Source of the DNA: Psococerastis gibbosa | Taxonomy: Eukaryota; Arthropoda; Insecta; Psocodea; Psocidae | Direction: 5' to 3' | DNA: 64,000 nucleotides | NCBI GenBank assembly: GCA_963971405.1 | Contig: OZ020487.1 | Span: forward strand, 43,993,039-44,057,038 | Part shown: in pieces, positions 10,981 to 21,345 of the stretch | How positions within the stretch are numbered: position 1 is the first letter of the stretch | Layout: every line of letters begins with the position of its first letter | Translations under genes and position numbers: made by a program | Notes under the pieces: generated by a model | Told to the model about the DNA's origin: nothing | What the model saw: the letters and a program-made list of their open reading frames with translations, nothing else | The model's database searches: none

Positions 10981-11412
10981 CCAGATATCTCTCGATCCCT
11001 TATTCCTAATTCCAGAACATGGGGTCAAGTTTTGTCCAGAGACTTTTCTTTATTCCATTTTCCGAATATATTTATTAGGATCATCAATGTGTGCTGAATA
11101 GTGTATACTGCACTAATTTTCCCCTTGACACCTGCGTTACCATACATATCGGTTTCGCAATTAATTCTCAGATAGCAATAAGGCATTTTAGCTATTCCTG
11201 GATATCCTGGAAAAGCAAGTGCGCATTTTCCAGAAAGCGCGCATGCGTTATCAAGTGTATTGACCTGCCGAGGACTATCAGAGCCCATAATGTGACTCGG
11301 ACATCCCTTCATGGCTGTTGCCTCTGCGATAAGTGTCCAAAATGTCTTATCATATGTCATTTCCTGTCTACCTGAACTTCTATCTCTGCAGCAACACATT
11401 TACGAAATCCTT

Positions 11413-11825
11413 CAGACGATATCTTATCTCCTAAAAGTTGGAAAATGTCTTTGTGGCCTGTCGAATTTTGAAATGTCTCGTGGAGGTCGCATTCGAGAAT
11501 TTCTGCAATGCATACTTTAGAGGTCTCTCGACGAAAATGTTTAGTGAGTGTCTGCCGCAGTACCACAGTTTTAAGACAGTACAAATATCTCGCAGAAGTC
11601 GAACATATTGATTATATTATATCTTCTCTCCTAAAAGTCGGAAAATGTTTTCGTGGCCTGTCGTATTTTTAAACGTCTCATAGGGCATATTCGAGAATTT
11701 GTCCAGCAATGTATACTTTAGAGGTCTCTGCTGACGAAAATTGAAAGCACCTGCCACAGCACAGCCCTCGGCCGTCATTTTAAGGCAGTACAAGTATCTC
11801 GCGGAAGTCGAACAGCTTGATTGTT
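11413..11825 (-). repeat. Tandem duplication of about 200 bp, possibly from a coding exon
   Basis: Two diverged copies lie with an offset of 200 bp (CTAAAAGT at 11431 and 11631). Shared blocks include GGAAAATGT, GTGGCCTGTCG, ATTCGAGAATT, ATACTTTAGAGGTCTCT and GTACAA.TATCTCGC.GAAGTCGAACA. On the minus strand both encode a similar peptide (ETFQNSTGHKDIFQLLGDKI and ETFKNTTGHENIFRLLGEKI). The protein is not recognised. The adjoining frame at 11025-11399 on the same strand is also open for 124 codons. Confidence 0.55.
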
Positions 11826-12261
11826 GACACTCGTCACCCCTTCGGTAAAACACCACAACACTTGTCGCTTCTTGGGGGTGTTACCCTCAAACGCGATTAT
11901 TCCCATATGGAGAAATGCCGAATGAGGGCTAAATTCACCTGCCAACCCTTCTTCCAAGCCGGAGGGGTTCGCACCCCAAAAAAACAAGGACGGGGAGGTC
12001 CCCTCGACGTCCTTGCGGGTGGGCCCTCCTGCCCTGATTCTGGTTCTGGGGTAATTCTTCCCCTCTAACCCTGAAGAAGTAAATAGCCTCACTGATTTAG
12101 GGGTGGTGTTAGACATGGTGGCGCTGATAACCTTCTTCCCTCATTGTCAAATTCCCTTCCTTGTTTCCCTGCATCGTCATTTAGCAGCAATTTAAATAAA
12201 TCCTTTCGCCACTTTCGTCCCCTTTTTAGGGTGACTGCTGACTCGTACCCGAATTTGGTTA

Positions 12262-12600
12262 ATTCACGCTTACGATTGCTATATTGGGTCAACATTAGCA
12301 TGTCTCAGTTTGTCCACTGGCGGTTGGACATGGTGTTGCCATGTAGATTGACACCGAGGACGCGTATCAGTTTGCAAATGGCCCCAAAGTTTTTGCAGAA
12401 ACAATAACTCTTCTTTAAATGCCACTTCTATCGAAGTTTGGCGATCAACATGGCAATTCGGACTTTGGAGACTACTGCTGTAAGAAGGGAAGTCGTGCAC
12501 TCGTGCTCTTGCGAAAACACTGCCTCAGGTTTTACAACCAGGATTATCACATGCAGAGGGCGATACTTTTTGCTCCGCATCACACGACTGACCAATTACA
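12262..12600 (+). repeat. Repeat D fragment followed by repeat L
   Basis: The part at 12262-12400 carries the repeat D blocks CAGTTTGTCCA, GTTGACACCGAGGAC and ATCAGTTTGC. The part at 12405-12600 carries repeat L blocks (CTTCTATCGAAG, GGCAATTCGGAC, CTGCCTCAGGTTTT). The same order D-then-L also appears at 6085-6600. Confidence 0.5.
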
Positions 12601-13136
12601 CAATGTAACAGGGGTAAGCTGGGCGCCTGGACAGACAAAAAGTTCGGGTGCGAGGTAAACTTATTAGAAAGAAGGAATACTTCAAAAGAACTTCCGAAAT
12701 GGTGTATACAGCAAGCAGAAGTGCAATACAGAAACTTGCCAGACATTCTATTCTAATAGGCTGCTTATCAATTTTTTAATGCATTAGTAAATTTATTTTA
12801 TGTGCCTTAAAAAACGTTACTTATTAGGGGAATTCCCCCCCCCCCCTCCCACCAATTTAAGTTTAACGGTTAAAAAGGTGGTCACGATTAAGTCAAAATG
12901 TGGCGTCCTTTTTGTTGCCGGGAAGTAGCCGCCAATTGGGAAACTACTAGCGGTTGTATTGGTCAATTTGACGGCAGTTTTGACTCTTGACTCTTTTAAT
13001 CCATAGTTGAAAACACCAACATTTATTAATTTTTTAATATTTATATTTTTTCATGCAAAAAACATTGATTTTTATTATCACCTATAAGCCACCTTATCTA
13101 GCATTTTTTTTTTTGTTATAATGTTACTACTGTCAT

Positions 13137-13286
13137 CATGGCCGTGCCCAGGGGGTAGTCCAAGGGGGGGTTCGGACCCCCCCCCCGAAGTTTTCTTACA
13201 TAAACCTGTATTGTTTGAAGAATGCATTCATTAATGAATTACGTTAAAAATTTGGACCCCCCCGGAAAAACCTGGGCACGGCCTTG
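13137..13286. mobile_element. hAT-like poly-C MITE, 150 bp, intact duplication
   Basis: Ends are CATGGCCGTGCCCAGGGGG and CCTGGGCACGGCCTTG; the family terminus is CAAGGCCGT. Both flanks are ACTGTCAT (13129-13136 and 13287-13294). It has C-runs just inside the ends and an AT-rich core. Sister copies are at 19436 and 46524. Confidence 0.9.
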
Positions 13287-13956
13287 ACTGTCATGTAGCA
13301 TATGGCCAAGTACATTTACCCATTAAAGTCCTTAGTCGGTGATTCTATCTCCGAAAGTATTGATATAATACCTTTTGTAGGGCATATCACAACATATTCC
13401 GCACCCCTCGCTCGACACACAAATGAATGAAGGCAAAGGGGGAAATTCAGCTCCCCACTAGGTAGGGTAAATCCAACCCCTAAGGGGGGTACGACCTGCC
13501 GCAACCGATCCATTCTTATTTCCAAAACCCCCTCCCTTTCGGCCGAACCTGCGAAACCTCCCCACTGAATTTTAAAAACAATACCCTTGGATGCATCTCC
13601 GTTGTATAGAATACTTTTATCGAGATTTCGCGATTATGTTTGGTTTCAGGGTAAACAATTTCTTTAACACGTGTGAGCTATTGTCCCTTTTGTGGAACAT
13701 CAAAGTCAAAAAAAGAAAAGAAGCTTTTAGTACTGCACTTGCTTTCATTTTTTAATGGAGGTGACAGTTGGTGATATTTCGAAAAATGAAGGGAAGCACA
13801 AGTAGGGGTCTTAACTGATATGCCTACCTAAAAAATTTGCTCTGGACTCAAAGGGAGTCAAATTGACAATTTATGAGGACATATATATTGCTGGGCACCC
13901 CTAGACCACTATAATTATTGCAATATTATGTGGTGTATGATACTGATCTTAAACTA

Positions 13957-14150
13957 ACTTTAGTTGAAGAGGTAACCTCCTCCTTATAACCAAAATTAGA
14001 GGATATAGAAAAAAGTGGACATGGTGGGATTCGAACCCACAATCTACACCTTACCGAGATGACGCCCCGGATAGGCGTAGATCGTGGGTTCAAATCCCTC
14101 CAAGTCCAGTTTTTTCCTATACCCTCTAATTTCGGTCGGTTACCCCTAGA
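13957..14150. mobile_element. Inverted SINE dimer with two tRNA-like halves (repeat E)
   Basis: On the left arm, read on the minus strand, the order is GGGTTCGAATCCCACCATG, TCCACTTTTTTCTATATCC, TCTAATTTTGGTTATAA. The right arm, on the plus strand, reads GGGTTCAAATCCCTCCAAG, TCCAGTTTTTTCCTATACC, CTCTAATTTCGGT. Both arms contain a tRNA T-arm/B box and an acceptor-stem 3' half followed by the same SINE body, so two SINE bodies are joined head to head through a tRNA-like loop at about 14045-14090. A second such dimer is at 15678. Confidence 0.75.
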
Positions 14151-14802
14151 TCACCTCCAAAATCAGCCATTTTAATTTTTTTATAGAATTTGCGAAACAA
14201 GTTATTAAAGTCGATCTTTTCTAGTTGCAAGATATTTCATACATAATTTCACAGCCTACAGAGCATTTTAAAATTTTTTTGCATGGCGATGTTTCCATGA
14301 ATTTTTCATTGTTTGAAATTTTAGCGCTTTTTATATTCATGATATAATTACAAAACAACTTCTACAACTTGAATAGACTTAATAGATTGCGAAGTAAATT
14401 AAATAGCCCTGATTAAACTTTCTCTTCAACCCAATATTTATTCGTTCGATGATATATTTGGAATGTTTAAGTTGAAATATACGATTCGAATCTGAATTAC
14501 AGTTTCCAATTTTTCTTAGATCCCTATTTATTGGATCGAACACTGGAATATTATTCGAGTGTGTAATAGGGGGGATGAAAAATATTTTTCGTAGTTAGTA
14601 AAGGAATTGTAAGTGTTAGATATAGGTATTGGGTGCTACCCTCGCATGCCGCTGGCATGAGGGGGCACTACAGCATCTGCCTACTTACGTAAAAAATTAA
14701 GAAAAATACACGAATTATTTGTCTTTTTTTTTTTTATTTTGTACAACCATTTTTTTATGTATCATATTATTATTATAACATTGTAAAATTTTATAAATTA
14801 AT
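14151..14802. other. No gene seen
   Basis: AT-rich non-coding sequence with no repeat match noticed. Confidence 0.45.
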
Positions 14803-14905
14803 AGGGGGCCCCAGCCCGGGTTAATCCTTTGGGGCCCACCTACCACCAATTAATGTAATATGTATAATGCTGTAAATTATTATTATGTTAATTTATTTTC
14901 TCCAA
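14803..14905 (+). repeat. Repeat R copy (GGGGGCCCCAGC)
   Basis: TTAATAGGGGGCCCCAGC, GGGTTAATCC, CTACCACC.ATTAATGTAA and ATAATGCTGTAAA recur at 28245-28365. It is two copies of an unclassified AT-rich element with a GC-rich start. Confidence 0.65.
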
Positions 14906-15424
14906 CCACCCCCCCCCCCCTTAACACCAAAATAATCCTGCTCCTCTAATGTAAGAAAAATATACATAATCATCATCTAATAATATTACCGCCATGTTAT
15001 TAACAGTAATATAGTAATTATTTAAGGATTAACATGTGAGGGGGGCTACCGCAGATTCGCCTAACGCCCTTTGCGCTGAGCGCGTGCCACGAGAGGGGAC
15101 TGCCCCCCTTGCGGCGGCCCCCATATGAGGGGAGCCGGGGCGCGTGCCGCCCTTCTCAACATCTGGATACCTAGCAGCTCATTTGCCACGTCACTGGCCT
15201 CTGATTCAGACACCTCATCATGCAGGGTGTACACCTGGACTCACCACATGTCCTAACGGTCGGCAATTGTTTCCGACGCCCCTCCCACCCTATCCCGGTG
15301 GCGAAGCCAGGTTTCTGGACAATGTGGGCTGGCTGCTTCTGTACATTTATTAGATTAGCTCCATAACAGGGCCGTGCCATAGAGTGACCATATATTTGGA
15401 AAGACCACTCAAAACTTTTGAGGG
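14906..15424. other. No gene seen
   Basis: A GC-rich patch at 15035-15150 (CGCCCTTTGCGCTGAGCGCG) stands out, but it has no frame or repeat partner in the window. The open frames on both strands here are short and not family-like. Confidence 0.4.
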
Positions 15425-15665
15425 ACTAGGCCTACTTGAAGTGGCCCAATGGTCCCTTGTCCAATGCCACCGACCCCATGGATTTCGGACATTATTTAAA
15501 TTGTTTCTGTATGCAAATTTGGCCATTGACTGACTGGTATAAGTCCTCGATGTCAACCTACGCCGGCTACAGCGATAGTAGACAAGCTGAGACAGGCTTA
15601 CCATTGAGGCAATGTAACAGGTGAAAGCATGACATCACCAAGTACAGATTCGAGTCTGGAACTCT
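15425..15665 (-). mobile_element. Repeat D copy
   Basis: Minus-strand copy: GACTCGAATCTGTACTTGGT, CATGCTTTCACCTGTTACAT, AGCTTGTCTACTATCGCTGT and GGTTGACATCGAGGAC, ending near GGACAAGGGACCATTGGG. It is directly followed by the repeat E dimer at 15678. Confidence 0.75.
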
Positions 15666-15677
15666 AAATACAAGCAA

Positions 15678-15865
15678 CCGAAATTAGAGGATCTAGAAAA
15701 ATCTGGACTAGGTGGGATTCGAACACCCCCTATGCCTTGACGATGCCCCGGTATTCGAATCCCGCCAAGTCCAGATTTTTCTAGTTTCGGTTATAACGAG
15801 GAGGTTGCTGCTTCAACCTATGTTAGTTTAATGTCAGTATTATGCCATATAATGCTACAATATGT
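15678..15865. mobile_element. Inverted SINE dimer (repeat E), second locus
   Basis: Arms are ACCGAAATTAGAGGATCTAG, AAAAATCTGGACTAGGTGGG and ATTCGAA on the left, and TTCGAATCCCGCCAAGTCCA, GATTTTTCTAGTTTCGGTTA on the right. The loop is short (about 30 bp, with GACGATGCCCCGG also seen in the 13957 dimer). The right arm extends into the normal tail GAGGAGGTTGCTGCTTCAAC, TAATGTCAGTATTATGCC. Confidence 0.75.
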
Positions 15866-16002
15866 TATAGATACAAGTACCTAAACAGCCATGAAATTTC
15901 CAGCTGACTCCACCTAGCCCAATTAGCCTTTAATAAAAGTCGTAATGTTCGTGTTATTAGATAACACCGACCATAAAGAAAATGCTACTTAAAACACTCG
16001 TT

Positions 16003-16145
16003 TGTAAGATACTGTTGTATGGCTGCAAGACTATGTGCTTCTACGAAAAAGACAAGAAGTTGGAAGCCTTTCAAATGTGGTGTTATAGAAGAAGACTAAA
16101 TATCATGGAGAACCACAGGCATAAATGTATAAAGAAAGAAAGGTA
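16003..16145 (+). mobile_element. LINE reverse transcriptase fragment
   Basis: The plus strand encodes LLYGCKTMCFYEKDKKLEAF then QMWCYRRRLNIMENH. This matches the LINE pattern 'LLYGCE.W.......RLEAFEMWCYRRMLKI.W', just upstream of the RT C-terminus. It lacks both flanking parts. Confidence 0.85.
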
Positions 16146-16779
16146 AAAACTGAAAAGGGTCGAACACCCGCAAGATTGTAGACCTTCATTCATGAAAAAG
16201 GGTACTGAGGAACACAGTAGCAGTAGTACTCAGCAAAAAGAAGGCATAACTGCAGATGCTAAAATGTAACCCTAAAATAAGAAAAAAAATGAGCATAGCA
16301 AATCAGTCAACCCATAGCGGGATAATAACTTTAGCACAGACATCAGCCCGGGTAACAAGCCCCTAACGTAAATGGCTGCAATGAACCTCCCCCGCCCTCA
16401 AGTACCATGTGTAACAAATCGCTTTTATCCCCACCCAATCCCCCGAAGAATCCCATAAAATATTCGCCAGTGATGGCCTTTGAGGGTTGCAAGGGGCTGA
16501 ATGAAACATGGAACATGGTCGATTTCAAGGTCAACCTTACTACGGGTTCCCCCACTACGCTCTCTCCCCTCATACCTTTTTCCCCCATGACCCTGAACTG
16601 GTTTATTTCTCTCTCTTTAGTCGGAAATTTCTCTTTGTGCCCCTTTCAGTGATGCAGGTCTTGCGCTTTTTGTGTTAGAAGACACAACCATTTATAACTA
16701 TCGTTGGCTTACGATGTCAGCCCTAAGCCTCTACATAGATAGATAAATATGACATATTTTAGGATCTGAGGTGGAGGAG

Positions 16780-16990
16780 AATAAAAAAAAATATGGGGAC
16801 ATCTATAACACGAAGCAACAGCCCTAAGACTATAGGTACTACCTCATATAAAAAGTAGAAGAGCGAAATGGGTAGGCCATATATTAAGACATGAAAATCT
16901 GGTATACACATTAATTGAGGGCACAGTGGAAGGAACCAATACAAGAGGGTGGCCGAAGAAGGAATTCATGGATCAACTGAAGAAAAGTAG
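16780..16990 (+). mobile_element. LINE 3' fragment
   Basis: Encodes SRRAKWVGHILRHENLVYTL then IEGTVEGTNTRGWPKKEFMD. Same family as 22074 and 41215. It is separated by about 600 bp from the fragment at 16003, so both may belong to one decayed insertion. Confidence 0.85.
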
Positions 16991-17149
16991 TAAAAGTAAG
17001 TAGGTAAGTAGGAAAAAGAAGTGTTTCTCTACATTTCGCGCGGTACATACAGGTATGTTGTCGTCACTTATGCTGATAGGCCACAGGTATGGAACTTGAT
17101 TTGTATCAAAACGGTACTGAGGAACAATGGAGCAGTAGAAGTAGAAGTC

Positions 17150-17340
17150 AATCGGTGTTAATCGGAGAATAGGACCACCCGGAGGGAGCAAGGCAACATG
17201 GCAGAAGACCCATCGACAGACTGAGGACAATCCTCGAGGAAAGCGTCGAACAATAGCCGAGCTCAAGATGTTAGGGTCCGATCGGGCCGAGTATTTAAGA
17301 ACTGCGAACGGGGCACTAAGATGGAAGAAGAGGAGGAAGA
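17150..17340 (+). mobile_element. LINE 3' fragment, second family
   Basis: Matches 57170-57365 in inverted orientation: GAATAGGACCACCCGGAGG, GACCCATC(G/A)(A/G)CAGAC.GAGGACAA, and GAGGAAAG.GTC(G/T)AACAA. It ends in a GAAGAAGAAGAA tail. It is probably the 3' end of a non-LTR element; the coding frame is decayed. Confidence 0.6.
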
Positions 17341-18036
17341 AGAAGAAGAATCGGTGTTAGTGGCGATCGTGTATTTATAAGCATAGAACGGTAGAGCTTC
17401 ATAGAAAGTTGCCGACTTTTTGATACACGCCATTTTTAGATTTTTTTTTCATCAAAAGGTGGCAAGCAGACAGGGGCCAGACAAGAAGGTAAACAAACAT
17501 CAAACAAAAAAAGGGGAGCCTAAATCTAAAGAACCTGAAAAACAATCAAAGCAACGGGGGTGACCCCATAGATGATGGTATTGGCACCCCTCACAAGTCA
17601 AAAAAACCACCCCTCACTAATATAAAGGGTTGGCGCGTGGCTCCCCCTAGTTAAATGATACCTTATTATACAGATACCTTGGCACCCTTGTACCTTGTTC
17701 TTTTTTTCATCCCCTATGTCACTGACCCTCCTTTCCCTGATTTGTCGGCTTTTTAAGAGGGAAGGTGCGGTCAGATAAAAAAAAAAAAAAATACAGGTTC
17801 CTTGCACGCGAAGGTTAAAGGTATCCCGAATTGGGGAAGGGTGACTGAACTTTCCGAAATTCTAAGGTTCCACATTCTCATTCAGCCATTATCAGGGTTT
17901 AGTTATTTGTAGTTGGACCTGCAATATTTACTTTACTATACCTTATCTTATCTCTAGGGGTGCGGTTTTCGATGAGTTCAGTTCTTCAGGTTTCCGGTTC
18001 TTGAGTTATCCTTCAGCCTTATACATTTTATACCAA
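17341..18036. other. No gene seen
   Basis: Non-coding. No recognised element. Confidence 0.4.
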
Positions 18037-18037
18037 C

Positions 18038-18183
18038 AGTCGGGGACGGATCCTACCCATTCTTTGGGGGGGGGGGGGAGGGTAGTCGTTGTGGGTCAAA
18101 ATTATAATTAAATTGAATTGGAGCGTAATAAATTAACAGACAACAGATTTACTAAATTTGGGCGGGGGAGCTGCGTCCTTGCC
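18038..18183. mobile_element. hAT-like poly-G MITE, degraded
   Basis: It begins CGGGGACGGATCC followed by a G-run, has GGGTCAAAAT and GCGTAATAAATTAAC in common with 24253-24427, and ends near GCTGCGTCCTTG. The termini are diverged and no target duplication was found. Confidence 0.6.
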
Positions 18184-18186
18184 AAC

Positions 18187-18303
18187 AGTACATAATTGAG
18201 GGCACAGTGGAAGGAATAATTAGAAGAGGGCGACCGAAGAAAGAATTCATGGATCAACTGAAGGTGGACGCAGGAGCTCGAACCTCGAAGAAGAAGAAGA
18301 AGT
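18187..18303 (+). mobile_element. LINE 3' fragment
   Basis: Contains TTGAGGGCACAGTGGAAGG, AAGAATTCATGGATCAACTG and the tail AAGAAGAAGAAGAAG of the family at 22074. Only the last roughly 40 codons remain. Confidence 0.75.
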
Positions 18304-18939
18304 GTTTTCACAGCAAGCTGTGCCGATAGCTGAGTTGAACTGTTTTAGGCAAGCAATAGGTAGTTGCTAAGCATGTTAGGCATAACAAGTAAAAATCCAA
18401 GTAAACCATACGTGTATGACGACGCCGGAAGTAGCGACAACCAGGTGGTTGCGTTACGGAAAGACCATGTGGTCGTCGCCAAACGCTGAGCGACCCGCTG
18501 GAGCGGCACCATACATTCATTTACACAAGTCCTTTGTTCTATATTATACAGTCAATCTTGCTCTCAAAGTCGTCAATCAACGAAATTCGCGAAAAGAAGT
18601 AAAACTTCTATTAATAACTTTGGTCCTCAGCTATGGGTTTCACGTTTCGTTTTCCCTTTCCCCCGTATATGCTCTTAAACAGGACCGCCAAAGATTCGCG
18701 AAATGTTGGTGCTAAGCTTGGTTGTAGGCCGGAGCAATGCAAATGTCACTAACAGTATTCAGGATTCGACGCAAGGAGAATCTAATTTCAAATTTAACAT
18801 AGGCTAGGCGCCCCATGCTTGTGTGTGAGTGAGTGCGCCTATTTAGTTATAAGGTAATAGTAATTCGATAAAAATGTACTATAAATTGTACTACAGCGTT
18901 CGTTGCTGACTACTCAGACTGCTGACCCCTAATTGGTCA

Positions 18940-19152
18940 GGACATGTAGCGCAGTGGTACGGACTCTGACTTTCACCCGAAAGGTGTTTGGTTCGAGTCC
19001 CACACTGGCTACATTTTCTGGCCATGCTTTGGAAGGCATGTAAAGCAGGCGGTCCCGGGCCTTCCTATAGTTGAGTCTAAGAGAGGGCTTTATAGCCCTA
19101 ACTCCGCTAGGTTGGCTTAGTAATAGAAACAACAAAAAGTCCTTATTTATAA
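18940..19152 (+). mobile_element. SINE-A copy, full length
   Basis: The A box is TAGCGCAGTGG and the B box is GGTTCGAGTCC, with the same body and tail as at 3850. This is the copy closest to a canonical tRNA head (GGACATGTAGCGCAGTGGTA). Confidence 0.9.
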
Positions 19153-19435
19153 TTGGGTGAAAGACAGGGCCTTAACTATGCTATAGGGTGCCGGTCTCAG
19201 CCAAAACGAAATTATTTATTTATTTATAAATTATGAAAAACCTATTATAAACGAACAAAGTTTTTTTTATGCCTGAATTAATGTCAGTTTCCGGGCTATT
19301 TACATAAATTCCAGGGCATCTATTGTATAGGCAATAAAACAATTTAATTCACATATTGTATTGTAAGTTCCGTTGGAAGCTTTCAGATTTCTCATTTACC
19401 ATCCCCCCCTCTCCGCTTCTGTAGCCAAGGCCGTA

Positions 19436-19600
19436 GCCAAGGGGGGTTCATGGGGGTTCAAATCCCCCCCCCCCCCCGAAATGAAATGGCTTGATACTAG
19501 ATAGAATCGGATTTTGAGAGGAAAAATAAAAACCACTATGTAACACCCAATGAAATTTCTAACCCCCCCCCCCCCCGAAAAAATCCTGGCTACGGCCTTG
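19436..19600. mobile_element. hAT-like poly-C MITE, 165 bp, intact duplication
   Basis: Ends are CAAGGCCGTAGCCAAGG and CCTGGCTACGGCCTTG, with TCTGTAGC on both sides (19428-19435 and 19601-19608). The interior shares TTGATACTAGATAGAAT with the element at 3157 (TTATACTAGATAGAAT), linking the two hAT groups. Confidence 0.9.
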
Positions 19601-19639
19601 TCTGTAGCTATGACAAACCGGCAGCAAACGACTGAGCCT

Positions 19640-19910
19640 CCTCAGCTTCTTCTCTGACTTCAACGAAGTGTCACTGAAGATGTTGACGCCAAATGTTGAC
19701 GAAACAGTGGCTACTGAGTACTGAGCCTCTGAGACAAAATCTTAGACGTCTGCGAAGTTCAACTGAAGATATCAACCACAGATATTGGCGAAAGAGTTGC
19801 TCAGATACAATCATAGAAGGATACGAAAGTGCCACTGAAGATGTTACCGAAACGTTTGGAACTACACTTTCAGTTCAACCACGGCCCATCAGCCCGGATT
19901 CTAATGTTTC
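19640..19910 (+). repeat. Internally repeated element with GAAGATGTT..ACGAAA units
   Basis: Three internal repeats of the type CACTGAAGATGTTGACGCC..GACGAAAC occur at about 19670, 19755 and 19830, ending ACCACGGCCCATCAGCCCGG. Relatives are at 25647-25790 and 61815-61860. The CTGAAGATG..CGAAACGTTTGG pattern resembles 3' ends of some retroelements (Penelope-like), but that is a guess. Confidence 0.5.
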
Positions 19911-20149
19911 ATCAGTTGCAAGCAATTTTCTTGTTCATCGCTGCTTAGTGCAGTAATGAGAATTAAAGTGGTGCTATTGTCAGCAATGGATTCAGTTCCG
20001 AGTTCCGTCAGCAAATTACCTCTCCCAGGACCAATCTAGCGCAGCTTCCGTCCTCTACTCTTGCTATTACGTCGACTTCCGCTCCCGCCGATGAGGCTGC
20101 GTCCTTGCGCTCCGTCTGCTCTTTGGCAGCCATCTTTGAATTAACTACA

Positions 20150-20370
20150 TGTCCAATGCATCGCGGGGCTGTAGTGTGTAGACCGTTATCAATATGGCGG
20201 CTAGTGGCCTGCACAACACAACTCCGCAATTTCGCAGGGTGACGGGCTTACACAAGCTAAGTACAGAGTTTGGACCGGGTCTATGTATCCATTTTGCTAT
20301 GCTGCAATGTTAAGATTTCTCTATTTTGTACGTTGGAACTAACATACTTCGCCCGCTTCGACCATGTGAT
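20150..20370 (-). repeat. Copy of the interior of the TTAA element
   Basis: Blocks AGACCGTTATCAATATGGC, GGCTAGTGGCCTGCACAA, GACCGGGTCTATGTATCC and TTTGCTATGCTGCAATGT match 31640-31800 and 61930-62100. No terminal repeats of that element are seen here. Confidence 0.6.
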
Positions 20371-20744
20371 GAGGAACGAAAAATATCGCCTTCTGCATGT
20401 AATAATCCAAGGGGGGTATAGAAGAACATCCTGGTTGAAAAACCTTTTTATTTTTATTGCGCCATAGCATTAGGCTTCCGACATCAGCTTTCTTGCAGCC
20501 TAACACAACACACAATATGTGAACCTCTGTTATAGACGAGAGCCGGGCACGTTTTAAGAGGTTTTCAAGTGTCGTACAGAGGGCAGAGTCCACCAAGTAC
20601 CTATACCAATTACCAAGTCGAAAAACCTGGGGCAGTGGTTTGGTAATGGCACGCCTTCCTTGTTCAGAGCAGCAGTCTCCAGGGTTCAAACTCCCATGAT
20701 CTCCAATCTTCGGTAGAAGAGGTATTTAAAGAAGAAGACTTTGC
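20371..20744 (-). repeat. Repeat L with LINE-like remnants
   Basis: Contains the repeat L blocks AACCTGGGGCAGTGGTTTGG, AGAGCAGCAGTCTCCAGG, CTCCAATCTTCGGTAGAAG. An inserted segment at 20440-20600 is not shared. No gene. Confidence 0.5.
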
Positions 20745-21345
20745 TAAAAAAAGGGGAAAATACGAGATATTATAAATGTATATAGGTTGAACATAATTGA
20801 ATTGCTGAACCATTCTAACAGCATAGACTTAAGAGGTATTGGATGTGGCAATTCTTCCAAAATACTATTAATGCCAGCTTTCCTCCAACTAGTATTTGGG
20901 GTTTTCCTTCTCAGGCGACTGTGGCATGGAGCATTGTCCATCAATGACGGTTCTTCCAGTTCCTTCAGTAGTTTCTCCCGTATACTGTGTTATGGAGCAT
21001 TGTCCATCACGATAACAGACGGTTCTTCCAGTTCCTTCAGCAGTTTCTCCCGTATACTGTGTTATGGAGCATTGTCCATCACGATAACAGACGGTTCTTC
21101 CAGTTCCTGCAGCAGTTTCTCCCGTATACTGTGTTATGGAGCATTGTCCATCACGATAACAGACGGTTCTTCCAGTTCCTTCAGCAGTTTCTCCCGTAAA
21201 CACTCCTCGAAAACATCAACGTTCATGTCATTGTGGTAATCAGCAGAGCAGTCCTTAATATTCTTGCCAGAAATGAAAAGGCACTCATCAGATTCCCACC
21301 CTAGTGTGGCACCAAACTCCAGAAAATTATCATGTTTACTGTTAA
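20745..21345 (-). pseudogene. DDE transposase relic (Tc1/mariner-IS630-like) interrupted by its own minisatellite
   Basis: Read on the minus strand from about 21345: LEFGATLGWESDECLFISGK, NIKDCSADYHNDMNVDVFEE, CLREKLLKELEEPSVIVMDN. After the tandem block it resumes MDNAPCHSRLRRKTPNTSWR, KAGINSILEEL, LKSMLLEWF. This is the DDE_3-type transposase core: the second catalytic Asp sits in V(I)VMDNAPCHS and the third acidic residue is probably in LLEW. The N-terminal DNA-binding part and both transposon ends are missing. The segment KLLKELEEPSVIVMDNAP is repeated in tandem with a TAA in each repeated unit, so it cannot make a working enzyme. Plain DNA transposon relic. Confidence 0.75.
20923..21200. 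repeat. 72-bp minisatellite made from the transposase catalytic motif
   Basis: The block GGAGCATTGTCCATCA recurs at about 20927, 20993, 21065 and 21137. Spacings are 66, 72 and 72 bp, all multiples of three. Units differ by only one or two bases; the 66-bp unit lacks two codons. The unit corresponds to the transposase stretch around VIVMDNAP read on the minus strand. Because the period is in frame, open frames run through it on both strands (150 codons plus, 104 minus). Confidence 0.9.

Noticed and set aside
14030-14115. A functional tRNA gene
   Set aside because: B-box-like sequences are present on both strands, but no complete cloverleaf with an A box and matching acceptor on one strand could be drawn. 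It is a SINE dimer.
20787-21239. A 150-codon plus-strand protein with GALSITITDGSSSS repeats
   Set aside because: It is the antisense reading of the transposase-derived minisatellite; the frame is open only because the repeat period is a multiple of three.
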